Positions 25,616 through 37,917 of a DNA stretch of 64,000 nt are shown here, in pieces. Source of the stretch: Haloferax massiliensis (GTDB lineage Archaea; Halobacteriota; Halobacteria; Halobacteriales; Haloferacaceae); contig NZ_CSTE01000002.1 in NCBI RefSeq assembly GCF_001368915.1, positions 348,248 through 412,247 on the forward strand, written 5' to 3'. The position numbers and the translations under genes are program-made. Numbering within the stretch: position 1 is the stretch's first letter; every line of letters starts with the position of its first letter. The notes below the pieces were generated by a model. That model was not told the DNA's origin, ran no database searches, and saw only the letters and a program-made list of their open reading frames with translations.

Positions 25616-26026
25616 TCAGACGCCGGCTTCGAGGGAGTCTTCCACCTCGGTATCCGTCGAATCGCTTCCGTCGGTCGTATCGACCTCGTCGACCGTTTCG
25701 ACCTCGTCGGCCGTATCGGCCGCCCGTTCGCCGGCCCTCGCCTGTTCGAGCACGTAGCGCTCGACGCCGGCGGAGAGCATCCCCTGCCAGTCGTCGAACT
25801 CGGTGTTCGACTCGACGTACCGGTCCCACTCGTGGGGCGGTATCGACTCGAAGGAGTCCTGATCTTCGACCGCGAACCCGCTCTCTTCGAGGAATTCACT
25901 GATCGATGCAGCCTGACAATGCGACTCGACCCACGACGACGGGAACAAGTCGGCCAGCGTCACCTCGCCGCCGAGTCCCCCAATCTCGACGTCGAGTGTC
26001 GCGGCCGTCGTTTCGGCCTCACCCAT
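25616..26026 (-). CDS. Acidic haloarchaeal hypothetical protein
   Basis: A 136-residue protein. The first 95 residues are a plausible globular part (LADLFPSSWVESHCQAASISEFLEESGF, YVESNTEFDDWQGML). The last 40 residues are a low-complexity Asp/Glu/Thr/Ser tail. I do not recognise a family. It is followed by ychF on the same strand with 54 bp on the upstream side. Confidence 0.6.
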   Translation of the reverse strand: MGEAETTAATLDVEIGGLGGEVTLADLFPSSWVESHCQAASISEFLEESGFAVEDQDSFESIPPHEWDRYVESNTEFDDWQGMLSAGVERYVLEQARAGERAADTADEVETVDEVDTTDGSDSTDTEVEDSLEAGV

Positions 26027-26080
26027 ACCCGGGTGCTACAGCCACGGATATAACGGTGTTGCGGTTGGCGTCCGAGAGAG

Positions 26081-27271
26081 TCAGTTCGTCGAGACGATTT
26101 CGACCACGTCGCGGTGTGTGAGTTCGTGGTCCGACCCGATTTGCCGCTTCGAGTGGCAGTCGATGCCGTGGAGGAGGCCGTCGCCGATGTCCGAGTGCAG
26201 ATGGTACGCGAAGTCCTCGGTCGTCGAGCCCTCGGGGAGGATAAAGCAATCCCGGAAGACGCCCTGCGAGTCGCTCTTGCCGTTCGCGCTCCCGGGGAAG
26301 ATGGCGATGGCACCCATCACGTCGAACAGCGCGTTTTCGAGCGACTGCTGGACGCCCGTGCCGCCGAACTCGGTGACGAACCCGCGAATCTGTTCGAGAC
26401 CCGCCTCCTGCTCGTCGCTCACGTCGCCGACGATATCGAAATCGTCGTCGCCGGGGCGGTAGTCGACGACGCCGCCCTCGGCGGCCTTCTTCAGCGCCTT
26501 CTCCGCGTGCGCCGAGGTCGGAACGAACGTCAGGTGCTCGTAGTCGGGATCAGCCGTGATTTCCTCGTAGTTCTCCTGGGAGATGGGCTTGTCCATCTTG
26601 TTCGCCGCGATGATGATGGGCTTCGTCCGCTTCCGAATCTCGCGAGCGAGCGACTCCTTGTCCGCGTCGTCCCACTCGTCGGGGTCGAGCTCTAGGCCGA
26701 GCGAGAGGATTATCTGCTTGATCTCGTCTTTGTTCGTCTTGAACGCGGACATCTGCTCCGCGAGGTCGACCTCGATGTCCTTGTCCTCGCCGTGGTAGCC
26801 CGAACGGTAGCGGTCGATTCCCTTCTCTAAGACGCCGAGGTACCACATGTCGAGTTCGTTTTCGAGGAAGTCGATGTCCTCGCGGGGGTCGTGGCCCTCC
26901 GTCGCCTCGCCCTCGATGTCCGTCTCACCGGAGAAGTCGACGACGTGGACGAGCACGTCCGCCTCGTTGAGGTCGGTGAGGAACTGGTTTCCGAGACCCT
27001 TACCCTCGTGCGCGCCGGGGATGAGCCCCGCCACGTCGACGAGTTTGACCGGAACGAACCGCATCCCGTGGTCGCAGTAGCCGACCGAAGGCGTACACGA
27101 CTCGTCGAACTCCGGGGCCGCACACTCGACGCGGACGTACGCCTCGCCGATGGAGGGGTCGATGGTCGTAAACGGATACGCGCCCTCGGGCACGTCGTTC
27201 ATCGTCGCCGCGTTGAAGAAACTCGACTTCCCGACGGACGGTTTTCCGACGAGACCGATCTTGTAACTCAT
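26081..27271 (-). CDS. ychF: YchF/OLA1 family ATPase
   Basis: A 396-residue Obg-related P-loop protein. The Walker A loop GLVGKPSVGKSSFFNA is near residue 7, and KLVDVAGLIPGAHEGKGLG contains the switch II DVAG motif. NKMD is the G4 motif, and a C-terminal TGS-like domain follows. YchF/OLA1 proteins prefer ATP and associate with ribosomes and redox stress. The length is typical. A CTAATAACC box lies about 30 bp before the ATG, consistent with a short or absent leader. Confidence 0.9.
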   Translation of the reverse strand: MSYKIGLVGKPSVGKSSFFNAATMNDVPEGAYPFTTIDPSIGEAYVRVECAAPEFDESCTPSVGYCDHGMRFVPVKLVDVAGLIPGAHEGKGLGNQFLTDLNEADVLVHVVDFSGETDIEGEATEGHDPREDIDFLENELDMWYLGVLEKGIDRYRSGYHGEDKDIEVDLAEQMSAFKTNKDEIKQIILSLGLELDPDEWDDADKESLAREIRKRTKPIIIAANKMDKPISQENYEEITADPDYEHLTFVPTSAHAEKALKKAAEGGVVDYRPGDDDFDIVGDVSDEQEAGLEQIRGFVTEFGGTGVQQSLENALFDVMGAIAIFPGSANGKSDSQGVFRDCFILPEGSTTEDFAYHLHSDIGDGLLHGIDCHSKRQIGSDHELTHRDVVEIVSTN

Positions 27272-27298
27272 TCGTTGGTCGGACTGGTGTCTCGAACG

Positions 27299-27307
27299 CT
27301 AATAACC
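27299..27307 (-). promoter_or_regulatory. TATA-like box for ychF
   Basis: The minus strand reads GGTTATTAG at about 32 bp from the ychF ATG (27271), consistent with a very short leader. Confidence 0.4.
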
Positions 27308-27538
27308 GTTCGACGTTCGTCTCGCTGTGCGTGAAATTCACACGCTATCGGGGCCGAGGAGGACGATTTCCCGCGCTCGACTCCCGGGTTCGAGCGCCGG
27401 GGACGCGACTGCGTCGGCGAGTTCGCGGCGGGTGAGAGCAAAGTTGCACCCGCGAACCGACGGCCGTTCCGCGTCCGGGTTCGGTCCCTTCGGCTCACGT
27501 CCGGTGCATCTTTGTCTTCAGGTCCCCGACTGCCGGGC

Positions 27539-27916
27539 ATGACCAGCCCCGACGAGACGGCGAGCGAACCCGCGCCCGCGTCGAACACGGACTCCGACGC
27601 GGCGGCCACCGACCCCTCGCCGGGCGACACGACCGACGCGGACACGTTCCGCGTCGGCATCCACGTCACCGAGACCGAACTCCGATTCGTGGTCAACGTC
27701 CCGTCCGACATCGACTCCGGATGGACCGACCCCGACGCGTTCCAGCGCCTCGTCGAACGCGTCACGTGGGAACAACTCGACCAGCGGGCGACGCTCCAGA
27801 CCGTCGCGACCAACGCCGACGAGGGCGAGACGGTATTCCTCGGCACGGTGACGCTCCGCCCAGACGAGACCGTCGTCGACCACTCTCTCCGCGTGCCGCC
27901 GCTCGACGGGGCGTGA
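27539..27916 (+). CDS. Haloarchaeal hypothetical protein
   Basis: A 125-residue protein. The first 37 residues are a low-complexity acidic Ser/Thr/Ala/Asp stretch, then TFRVGIHVTETELRFVVNVPSDI and WEQLDQRATLQTVATNADEGETVFLGTVTL form a beta-rich domain. No family is recognised. It is followed 16 bp later by another small gene on the same strand. Confidence 0.6.
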   Translation: MTSPDETASEPAPASNTDSDAAATDPSPGDTTDADTFRVGIHVTETELRFVVNVPSDIDSGWTDPDAFQRLVERVTWEQLDQRATLQTVATNADEGETVFLGTVTLRPDETVVDHSLRVPPLDGA

Positions 27917-27932
27917 CCCGACTCAGCGTCAG

Positions 27933-28331
27933 ATGACCGAACCCACGACTGAGACCGCGATTCGAGAGATTCAGGACGCCGCGCTCAGCCGCGCGCTCAC
28001 CGACGACGACCACGCGCGGCAGTCGCTGGCCGTCGCCGGCGCGCTCGAAACGGCCAGAACGGAAGCGACCGATGCGGCGTTCGACGACGGCGGCGTGACG
28101 CTCGCGGCGTCGCTCGCGTTCGTCTCCACGCTGTTCGCACACCGTCGCCTCCGCGAGTCGCTCCGGTCGAGCGTCCGCGCGTCCGACGATTCGGCGTGGT
28201 ATCCGAGCGGCGCGCCCGCCCGCGTCGACGACGACCTCGTGGTCGCGGGCGCACGGCTCGCGGTTCGACGGTTCGACGTCGACCCGGCGCTCGGTGACGT
28301 TTCGATAGAAAAAATCGCGTCGGGCGAGTGA
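27933..28331 (+). CDS. Haloarchaeal hypothetical protein
   Basis: A 132-residue protein with a helical middle (VTLAASLAFVSTLFAHRRLRESLRSSV) and a C-terminal beta part (DLVVAGARLAVRRFDVDP). It has no recognisable catalytic motif. The 16-bp spacing to the gene before it suggests a two-gene operon. Function unknown. Confidence 0.6.
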   Translation: MTEPTTETAIREIQDAALSRALTDDDHARQSLAVAGALETARTEATDAAFDDGGVTLAASLAFVSTLFAHRRLRESLRSSVRASDDSAWYPSGAPARVDDDLVVAGARLAVRRFDVDPALGDVSIEKIASGE

Positions 28332-28470
28332 GTAACCCGACCGTCAGGCTCTGACAAAACGGTCGGGGACGTAGTGGGATGGGGTGCCTCTGATCCACAG
28401 TACCCGCCCGGACGCGGACGGCTGAAACCCAAGCCCACGCTCGATGCGTGGGGAATCCGTGTCCGATTAG

Positions 28471-30027
28471 TTAGTTGTTGGCGTGGTCCGGCGGGCCACC
28501 GCCGTTGCCGTTGCCGTTCGATTCGTCGTCGTCCGAGGAGTCGTCGTCCGAGGAGTCGTCATCCGAGGAGTCGTCATCCGAGGAGTCGTCGTCCGAAGAA
28601 TCGTCGTCCGAAGAGTCGTCCGCGGTCTCGGTCTCATCGTCGTCGCTCTCCTGGTCTTCCTCGTCGCTCACCTTGTCGTTGTTGGCGTGGTCCGGCGGGC
28701 CGCCACCGTTGCCGTTCTTGGCGTTGGCGGAGTTCCCGGGGGCGTCCCCGTCGTCGTCAGCGTCGTCGCTGTTCTTCGGACCGGCGTGGTCCGGGCGCTT
28801 GTCGTCCGCGTTACCCGGGTTGTTCTCGGTCACGAAGTCGGAGACTGCCTGCCCGAGCGGACCGTCACTGCCCGTGTCCTTGAGACGCTCGACGAAACTG
28901 CTGACGAGCTGTCCGAACGGGTCTTCCGCGGCGACCTCACCCTGCAGGGTGACGGTCGTCTCGGCGGAGAGACCGTCGTACTCGGCGGTCACGTCGACCG
29001 TGACGGTCTGCAGCGGCGAGATGAGGTCGACGGTACCGTTCGCGTCCGTCTCGTACTCGCCCGCGTCCGTGTAGTTCCCGTCGACCGCGACCGACGCGTT
29101 CTCGACGGGTTCGCCGTCCTCGGTCACGGTGATGGTGACCGACTCGTTTCCGTCCTGCGAGACGGAGACGTTGAGGTCGTCGGTCTCGACGGCGACCGTC
29201 GTCTCGGCGGTGAGGCCGTCGGCGGTCGCGACGAACGTCAGGTTCGTCGTGGTCGTCGGCTCCGCGACTTCGACGGTGCCGTTCGCGTCCGTCTCGTACG
29301 TTCCGTTCCCGGCGTAGTCGGTCCCGTTGACCTGAACCGACGCGTTCTCGACGGGTTCGCCGTCCTGCGTGACGGTAGCGACGACCGTGTCGTTGGCGTC
29401 GTCAACCTCGGCGGAGACCGAGAGGTCGTCACCCTCGACTGCGACCGTCGTCTCGGCGGTGAGGTCACCCTCCATCGCGACGAACGTCAGGTTCGTCGTG
29501 GTCGTCGGCTCTGCGACCTCGACGGTGCCGTCCGCGTCCGTCTCGTACGTCCCGTTGTCGGCGTAGTCGGTCCCGTTGACCATGACGGACGCGCCTTCGA
29601 CGGCGTCACCGTACTGGGTGACGGTGGCGACTACCGTGTCGTTGGCGTCGTCGGCCTCGACGGACACGTCGAGGGACTCGTCGAGCGGGACGAGGACGAC
29701 GGACGTGCTAGTCGTGTTGTTCCCCTCGGTGACGGTGAACGTCGCGTTCACGCGTTCCTGCGGGTTGGGGAGGTCGACGGTGCCGTTCGCGCCTGTCGCG
29801 TACGTTCCGTTCCCGGCGTAGTTACCGCTCGATTCGACGACGACCGTCGCGTTCTCGACGGCCGTCTCGTTCCGTGTCACGGTCACTGTCGCGTCGCCCG
29901 TGCCGGCGTCCTGCGTGACGCCGACATGGAGGGCATCGGTACTCGCTGCACCGACGGTCCCGGGGACCATCGCGACGGCGAGCATCGCAACGACCATGAC
30001 TACGGTAAGGTGTTTGCTGCCGCGCAT
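28471..30027 (-). CDS. Secreted protein with repeated Ig-like domains and an acidic DS-rich tail
   Basis: A 518-residue protein. A Sec-type signal peptide (HLTVVMVVAMLAVAMVPGTVGA) is followed by about four imperfect beta-sandwich repeats of 75-90 residues. Recurring motifs are VTVT.(N/D)(G/E)..V(E/A)NA(S/T)V, (N/D)GTYET(D/N)A(D/N)GTV(E/D) and LTAETTVAV. Many NxT/S sequons suggest surface glycosylation. The C-terminal 160 residues contain a dozen DDSSDDD units and GNGGGPPDHANN twice. No C-terminal membrane anchor or PGF motif is seen, so release or non-covalent association is possible. It may be an adhesin-like surface protein. Function inferred only. Confidence 0.8.
   Translation of the reverse strand: MRGSKHLTVVMVVAMLAVAMVPGTVGAASTDALHVGVTQDAGTGDATVTVTRNETAVENATVVVESSGNYAGNGTYATGANGTVDLPNPQERVNATFTVTEGNNTTSTSVVLVPLDESLDVSVEADDANDTVVATVTQYGDAVEGASVMVNGTDYADNGTYETDADGTVEVAEPTTTTNLTFVAMEGDLTAETTVAVEGDDLSVSAEVDDANDTVVATVTQDGEPVENASVQVNGTDYAGNGTYETDANGTVEVAEPTTTTNLTFVATADGLTAETTVAVETDDLNVSVSQDGNESVTITVTEDGEPVENASVAVDGNYTDAGEYETDANGTVDLISPLQTVTVDVTAEYDGLSAETTVTLQGEVAAEDPFGQLVSSFVERLKDTGSDGPLGQAVSDFVTENNPGNADDKRPDHAGPKNSDDADDDGDAPGNSANAKNGNGGGPPDHANNDKVSDEEDQESDDDETETADDSSDDDSSDDDSSDDDSSDDDSSDDDSSDDDESNGNGNGGGPPDHANN
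28516..28626. repeat. 15-bp tandem repeats encoding the DS-rich tail
   Basis: About seven imperfect copies of the 15-bp unit GTCGTCCGAGGAGTC (plus-strand reading, with GTCATC variants) code for the Asp-Asp-Ser-Ser tail of the secreted protein. Such repeats are prone to expansion and contraction. Confidence 0.8.
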
Positions 30028-30324
30028 GCAAGCCTCCCTTCTGGCCCCGATACGGTAAAAGGGGACAATCGTAACCCCGGTTTTCGCTGAATTTCACCCC
30101 AATCAACGCGTTCGAAATCGGGCCTTCGTCTGTCGATTTCGTCGAGTTTCGCACCGAACGACTAACTGGCTCGTATCGGAACTCCCCCCACGTCGTATTC
30201 GAGGTGCCAGCGGAGGCACCCCGCGCTGCGAGAGCGTTGCCACTCTCGAACGACGAGGAGACGCGACCAGAACGCGGTCGCTCTGAGTGTGTGCGTGCGA
30301 GCGGACGTCCGCTCGCTGTAAATG

Positions 30325-30362
30325 AAAAAAGCCCACTGGACCGAAGTCCAGCGGGCTCTGTA
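30325..30362 (-). terminator. Second copy of the rRNA operon terminator hairpin
   Basis: On the minus strand, GAGCCCGCTGGACTTCGGTCCAGTG... with a TTCG loop is followed by a run of T. It is an exact copy of the hairpin at 30474-30511, carried by the 149-bp duplication. It is preceded by a partial 5S sequence only. Confidence 0.6.
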
Positions 30363-30363
30363 T

Positions 30364-30424
30364 GAGTGGGGGCGGCGAACTGGATTTCCCAGAGGATCGC
30401 TCACTCCAGTACTGACCAGAACGC
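30364..30424 (-). pseudogene. Partial 5S rRNA copy (3' half)
   Basis: An exact copy of the 3' half of the 5S gene, lacking its 5' half. It is part of the 149-bp duplication and cannot fold as 5S. It lies downstream of the true terminator hairpin. Confidence 0.88.
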
Positions 30425-30473
30425 GGTCGCTCTGAGTGTGTGCGTGCGAGCGGACGTCCGCTCGCTGTAAATG

Positions 30474-30511
30474 AAAAAAGCCCACTGGACCGAAGTCCAG
30501 CGGGCTCTGTA
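30474..30511 (-). terminator. rRNA operon terminator hairpin
   Basis: Directly after the 5S gene on the minus strand is an 11-12 bp stem (GCCCGCTGGAC/GTCCAGTGGGC) with a TTCG loop, followed by TTTTTT. It probably ends the rRNA transcript. Confidence 0.65.
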
Positions 30512-30513
30512 TG

Positions 30514-30636
30514 AGTGGGGGCGGCGAACTGGATTTCCCAGAGGATCGCTCACTCCAGTACTGACCAGAACGCAGGTGAGCTTAACTTCCGTGTTCGGGA
30601 TGGGTACGGGTGGAACCTCACCGCTCTGGCCGCCTT
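30514..30636 (-). rRNA. rrf: 5S ribosomal RNA
   Basis: The minus strand has the archaeal 5S sequence: TTAAGGCGGCCA at the 5' end, CCATCCCGAACACGGAAGTTAAG in the conserved middle and GCCGCCCCCACTCA at the 3' end, about 123 nt. A 61-bp copy of its 3' half occurs again at 30364-30424. No tRNA-Cys follows it, unlike some haloarchaeal operons. Confidence 0.93.
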
Positions 30637-30703
30637 AATGCCGACCAACGGAATCGAACCGCTGTCATACCAATATCGGTCGGGCCGTCGTACCAATGTA
30701 TAC

Positions 30704-30735
30704 GTGCAATCCAGTTTGCGCCTGGACCCGTTCTC
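30704..30735 (-). other. 23S rRNA processing stem, 3' side (bulge-helix-bulge)
   Basis: Pairs with 33681-33712. The outer arms CTGGATTGCAC/GTGCAATCCAG and inner arms GAGAACGGGTCCAG/CTGGACCCGTTCTC enclose GCGCAAA here and GCGTCCA opposite. That gives a 4-bp helix (GCGC with GCGT) and two 3-nt bulges, the archaeal splicing-endonuclease motif used to excise pre-23S. Confidence 0.8.
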
Positions 30736-30744
30736 GGGTCTCAG

Positions 30745-33661
<2,917 letters not shown>

Positions 33662-33680
33662 ATATAGTCACTGTGACCCG

Positions 33681-33712
33681 GAGAACGGGTCCAGTGGACG
33701 CCTGGATTGCAC
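33681..33712 (-). other. 23S rRNA processing stem, 5' side (bulge-helix-bulge)
   Basis: The upstream partner of 30704-30735, read on the minus strand as GTGCAATCCAG-GCGTCCA-CTGGACCCG. It holds the 5' half of the endonuclease motif. Confidence 0.8.
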
Positions 33713-33880
33713 GTACACACGGTTTCATCAAATCCCCTCGGTGACGACCCGAGGCGAATTTTCGACCCTTCCCAACCTCGCTTGCGCGGGATGGTGCATC
33801 TGTCGTCAGTATCCATTCTGTCGAAACGTCTTGCCACACTTAAGGGGCACGATCGTTTCGGAGTGGAGTACTGCTTACCA

Positions 33881-33952
33881 TGGACCCACAGGGATTCGAA
33901 CCCTGGGCATCCTCCTTGCAAAGGAGGCACTCTACCACTGAGCTATGGGCCC
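33881..33952 (-). tRNA. tRNA-Ala (TGC anticodon)
   Basis: On the minus strand GGGCCCATAGCTCAGTGGTAG... folds with acceptor GGGCCCA/TGGGTCC, anticodon loop TTTGCAA (anticodon TGC, Ala) and T arm CAGGG-TTCGAAT-CCCTG. It lies in the 16S-23S spacer, the usual archaeal position. CCA is not encoded. Confidence 0.95.
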
Positions 33953-33954
33953 GT

Positions 33955-33971
33955 GTTAGCCCTAGTAGTTC
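33955..33971 (-). other. 16S rRNA processing stem, 3' side
   Basis: The 17-bp sequence here is an exact inverted copy of 35638-35654 upstream of the 16S gene. The pair forms the outer helix of the pre-16S processing stem. The adjacent inner helix (CACC/GGTG and CCGTTCGG/CCGAACGG) holds a probable bulge-helix-bulge. Confidence 0.7.
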
Positions 33972-34049
33972 TAAGGTGTCCGAACGGGTGTCATTGGTGA
34001 ACTCGGAAGATCGCGTGTGAGCCACCCCGTCGGGGTGGTCTCGGTCGTT

Positions 34050-35523
<1,474 letters not shown>

Positions 35524-35637
35524 GGGTCGCGACCATTTAAACCTGGTCGCGGGGTGTTGGCGGGTGAATGGCAGCGTATTGCTGTCAAATCACCGTTCAA
35601 AGGTCCGAGTTCGCGTGACATCCGTTCGGATGTCACC

Positions 35638-35654
35638 GAACTACTAGGGCTAAC
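35638..35654 (-). other. 16S rRNA processing stem, 5' side
   Basis: The 5' arm of the pre-16S stem, inverted copy of 33955-33971. It sits about 115 bp before the 16S 5' end. Confidence 0.7.
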
Positions 35655-35723
35655 ATCAGATACCGTCTTGCGGCGTACCGCAGGGGCGGAATCCTCATTT
35701 CCTTCGGACCTGAATCGAAGCGG

Positions 35724-35745
35724 TTCGAGGGTATAAACCCTTCGA
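35724..35745 (-). promoter_or_regulatory. Candidate rRNA promoter P4 (proximal)
   Basis: The minus strand reads GGGTTTATACCC at about 35730-35741, a TATA-like box within the leader, about 200 bp before 16S. It resembles the internal proximal promoter of haloarchaeal rRNA operons. A transcription start about 25 bp downstream is inferred. Confidence 0.45.
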
Positions 35746-35810
35746 ACCCCGTTCGGTTCAGGGCCGGTGAGGCAGGACGCGTTGAATCGCCCTGCAATCG
35801 CGGTGTGTCG

Positions 35811-35845
35811 TTCGCATTCATCCGAAATGCCTTGGACCACTTAAG
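35811..35845 (-). promoter_or_regulatory. Candidate rRNA promoter P3
   Basis: The CTTAAG box (35840-35845) and the TGCGAA element (35811-35816) lie about 28 bp apart, the distance from a TATA box to a start site. The promoter lies in repeat unit 1 and is identical to P2. Confidence 0.6.
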
Positions 35846-35931
35846 GCCGTCGTATCGTGGCGACCCCCGGGAAGGTGTGTCATCCCGGTGAGGCAGGACG
35901 CGTTGAATCGCCCTGCAATCGCGGTGTGTCG

Positions 35932-35966
35932 TTCGCATTCATCCGAAATGCCTTGGACCACTTAAG
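35932..35966 (-). promoter_or_regulatory. Candidate rRNA promoter P2
   Basis: The CTTAAG box (35961-35966) and TGCGAA (35932-35937) in repeat unit 2, identical to P3. Repeated promoters with this pattern are known from haloarchaeal rRNA operons. Confidence 0.6.
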
Positions 35967-36079
35967 GCCGTCGTATCGTGGCGACCCCCGGGAAGGTGTG
36001 TCATCCCGGTGAGTGCCTGACGACCTTGGGGTCGGGGCGTTCGGTGGAAGCGTTCGGGGGGAGTGCCCCCGTGCGCTTC

Positions 36080-36113
36080 TTCGCATTAGTCCGAATGCCG
36101 GGGATACATTTAA
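36080..36113 (-). promoter_or_regulatory. Candidate rRNA promoter P1 (distal)
   Basis: The minus strand has a TTAAATGTATC box (36104-36113) about 25 bp before TGCGAA (36080-36085), the same arrangement as P2 and P3 but with a different sequence between. It is the farthest of four candidates and diverges from the TBP gene. Confidence 0.55.
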
Positions 36114-36268
36114 CCCCGTTGATTTAGTGGCTCTGTGAGAAAAATAGACACGAGGCGTGCCATAACTTCACGCGCGGTCAGTTGTGACATCAATTCGGTT
36201 GAGCGAGAAATCAATGTATTAGTTTCGCGCGCGTACGAAGCGTGGATAGAATCGACCCGTTGAAGTCG

Positions 36269-36291
36269 GTTTATAACGGGTCGCTTTATAA
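36269..36291 (+). promoter_or_regulatory. TATA-like boxes of tbp
   Basis: TTTATAAC at 36270 and CTTTATAA at 36284 lie 30-50 bp before the TBP start. A GGAGGT element sits at 36296-36301. The second box may drive a short leader. Confidence 0.5.
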
Positions 36292-36319
36292 GGCCGGAGG
36301 TACGATTCACGTGCGAGCA

Positions 36320-36880
36320 ATGAGTGGGCCGGCAGACTCCATCGAGATTCAGAACGTAGTCGCATCGACCGGGATCGGTCAGGAGCTCGACCTCGAAGCC
36401 CTCGCCGACGACCTCCCCGGTGCAGATTTCAACCCGGACAACTTCCCGGGCCTCGTCTATCGCACCCAGGACCCGAAAGCCGCTGCGCTCATCTTCCGTT
36501 CGGGGAAGATCGTGTGCACGGGTGCAAAGAGTATCGACGACGTGCACGACGCACTCGGCATTATCTTCGACAAGCTCCGCGAGCTTCAGATTCCCGTCGA
36601 CGACGAGCCAGAGATAACCGTCCAGAACATCGTCTCAAGCGCTGACCTCGGACACAACCTGAACCTGAACGCGCTGGCTATCGGTCTCGGACTCGAAGAC
36701 GTCGAGTACGAACCCGAGCAGTTCCCCGGTCTCGTCTACCGGATGGACGAGCCGAAGGTCGTCATCCTGCTTTTCGGTTCCGGAAAAATCGTCATCACCG
36801 GCGGAAAGCGGACGGACGACGCGGAAACCGCCGTCGAAGAGATCGTCGAGCGCATCGACGCGCTCGGCCTTCTCGGATAG
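36320..36880 (+). CDS. tbp: TATA-box binding protein (TBP)
   Basis: A 186-residue general transcription factor made of two direct repeats of about 90 residues: IEIQNVVASTGIGQELDLEALADDL and the matching ITVQNIVSSADLGHNLNLNALAIGL. Each has FPGLVYR and an IFRSGKIVCTG or LFGSGKIVITG strand, which form the saddle that bends TATA DNA. Haloarchaea have several TBPs, so this is one paralogue. I use the ATG at 36320, because the longer frame from 36242 has unrelated residues. It diverges from the rRNA promoter. Confidence 0.92.
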   Translation: MSGPADSIEIQNVVASTGIGQELDLEALADDLPGADFNPDNFPGLVYRTQDPKAAALIFRSGKIVCTGAKSIDDVHDALGIIFDKLRELQIPVDDEPEITVQNIVSSADLGHNLNLNALAIGLGLEDVEYEPEQFPGLVYRMDEPKVVILLFGSGKIVITGGKRTDDAETAVEEIVERIDALGLLG

Positions 36881-36964
36881 GCACTTCCGAACCATCGATT
36901 TTTCGCCGCACCACGGGTACGAACACCCATAAATGTAAAATACCGGATAGTCTAACGGAAGGAC

Positions 36965-37747
36965 ATGAGCGCGCGGGAGGACGTGGCGTTTCTCGTCGGG
37001 TCGCAAAGCAGGGAGGCGATTCTCCGAGCCTTGGCGGTCGAGCCACACCGACCGACAGAGCTCGCGGAACGCTGTGACTGCGCCCGAGAGACGGCACAGC
37101 GGACACTCGCGGGGTTCTGTGACCGGGGATGGGTGAAGAAGGCCGATGGGCTGTATCACCTCACGCCGGGCGGAACGATGGTCCACGAGCAGTACGAGCG
37201 GTTCACCGAGACGGTCGAATGCGCCGACCGAATGAGCGAGTTCCTGGCGGATGCCGCGGAAATCTGTGAGAACGCTCCACCCGGCGTCCTCGGTCAGATG
37301 AACATCACGACCGCCGCGGACAACGACCCGCACGCGCCGCTTAACAGATATCTCACTATCGTCGGAAACGAACCGGTCGACCGCTTCCGCGGTGTCGCGC
37401 CCATCGTGAGTCGCGTCTTCAACGAATCGGCCGAAGCGGTGCTGGGGGAGAACACCCGGATGGAACTCATCGTCGACCGCGGGGTCCTCGAACGGTCGAT
37501 AGACGCCTATCCGGACTCCTTCGAGCGCGCGCGGGAACTCGACCAGTTCGAACTTCGAATCGCCGAGGAGAGCCTCGACTTCGGACTGCTCGTGGTCGAC
37601 GGCCACGGCGTCGGCTCCGCCTACGACGAGCACAACAACCTGACGGCCCTCGTGGACGGCGACACGCCTGAAGTCGTCTCGTGGGTCGAAAGCCTGTACG
37701 AATCGGTCCGCTCGAAGTCGGTCCCGATCGACCGACTCGAACCGTGA
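36965..37747 (+). CDS. HTH regulator with FilR1/DUF1724-type domain
   Basis: A 260-residue regulator. The N-terminal winged helix (REDVAFLVGSQSREAILRALAVEPHRPTELAERCDCARETAQRTLAGFCDRGWVKK) is followed by a C-terminal ligand-binding-like domain (VDRFRGVAPIVSRVFNESAEAVL, ELIVDRGVLE, ELRIAEESLDFGLLVVDG). This architecture is common in archaea and named FilR1/methanogenesis regulator-like. Its target is not known. It lies between TBP and Orc genes. A promoter for it is likely in the 84-bp gap (ATAAATGTAAAATACC). Confidence 0.82.
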   Translation: MSAREDVAFLVGSQSREAILRALAVEPHRPTELAERCDCARETAQRTLAGFCDRGWVKKADGLYHLTPGGTMVHEQYERFTETVECADRMSEFLADAAEICENAPPGVLGQMNITTAADNDPHAPLNRYLTIVGNEPVDRFRGVAPIVSRVFNESAEAVLGENTRMELIVDRGVLERSIDAYPDSFERARELDQFELRIAEESLDFGLLVVDGHGVGSAYDEHNNLTALVDGDTPEVVSWVESLYESVRSKSVPIDRLEP

Positions 37748-37917
37748 GTCTCCACCGACAACCGAGAGTGTGATCGGACCGGTCACACGTGAATATTCCG
37801 GTCACGTGATGCTGCAATAAAATATAAGAGGCCGCTCTACGGAGATACGCCTGCAGCGGTGCAGCGTCCCCGCGAGTCGGTTCGGCCCTCACACGCCCCG
37901 CGAGATTCCGGTTTCAA

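Larger units (their letters stand above)
30265..30573 (-). repeat. 149-bp tandem duplication of the 5S 3' end and terminator
   Basis: Units are 30265-30413 and 30414-30562, followed by the 11-bp motif GACCAGAACGC that starts each unit (30265, 30414, 30563). Each unit has a hairpin terminator and the 3' half of the 5S gene. The two are identical by eye. Confidence 0.93.
35764..36013 (-). repeat. 121-bp tandem duplication in the rRNA promoter region
   Basis: Unit 1 is 35764-35884, unit 2 is 35885-36005, and CCGGTGAG is found again at 36006-36013. The copies are identical by eye. Each carries a CCTTAAG box and the downstream GCGAACGACAC element, so each holds one complete candidate promoter. 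Confidence 0.92.

Noticed and set aside
35880-36086. Short minus-strand frames in the rRNA promoter repeats
   Set aside because: The 121-bp unit is not a multiple of three, so the frame changes between copies; there is no codon conservation. It is promoter DNA.
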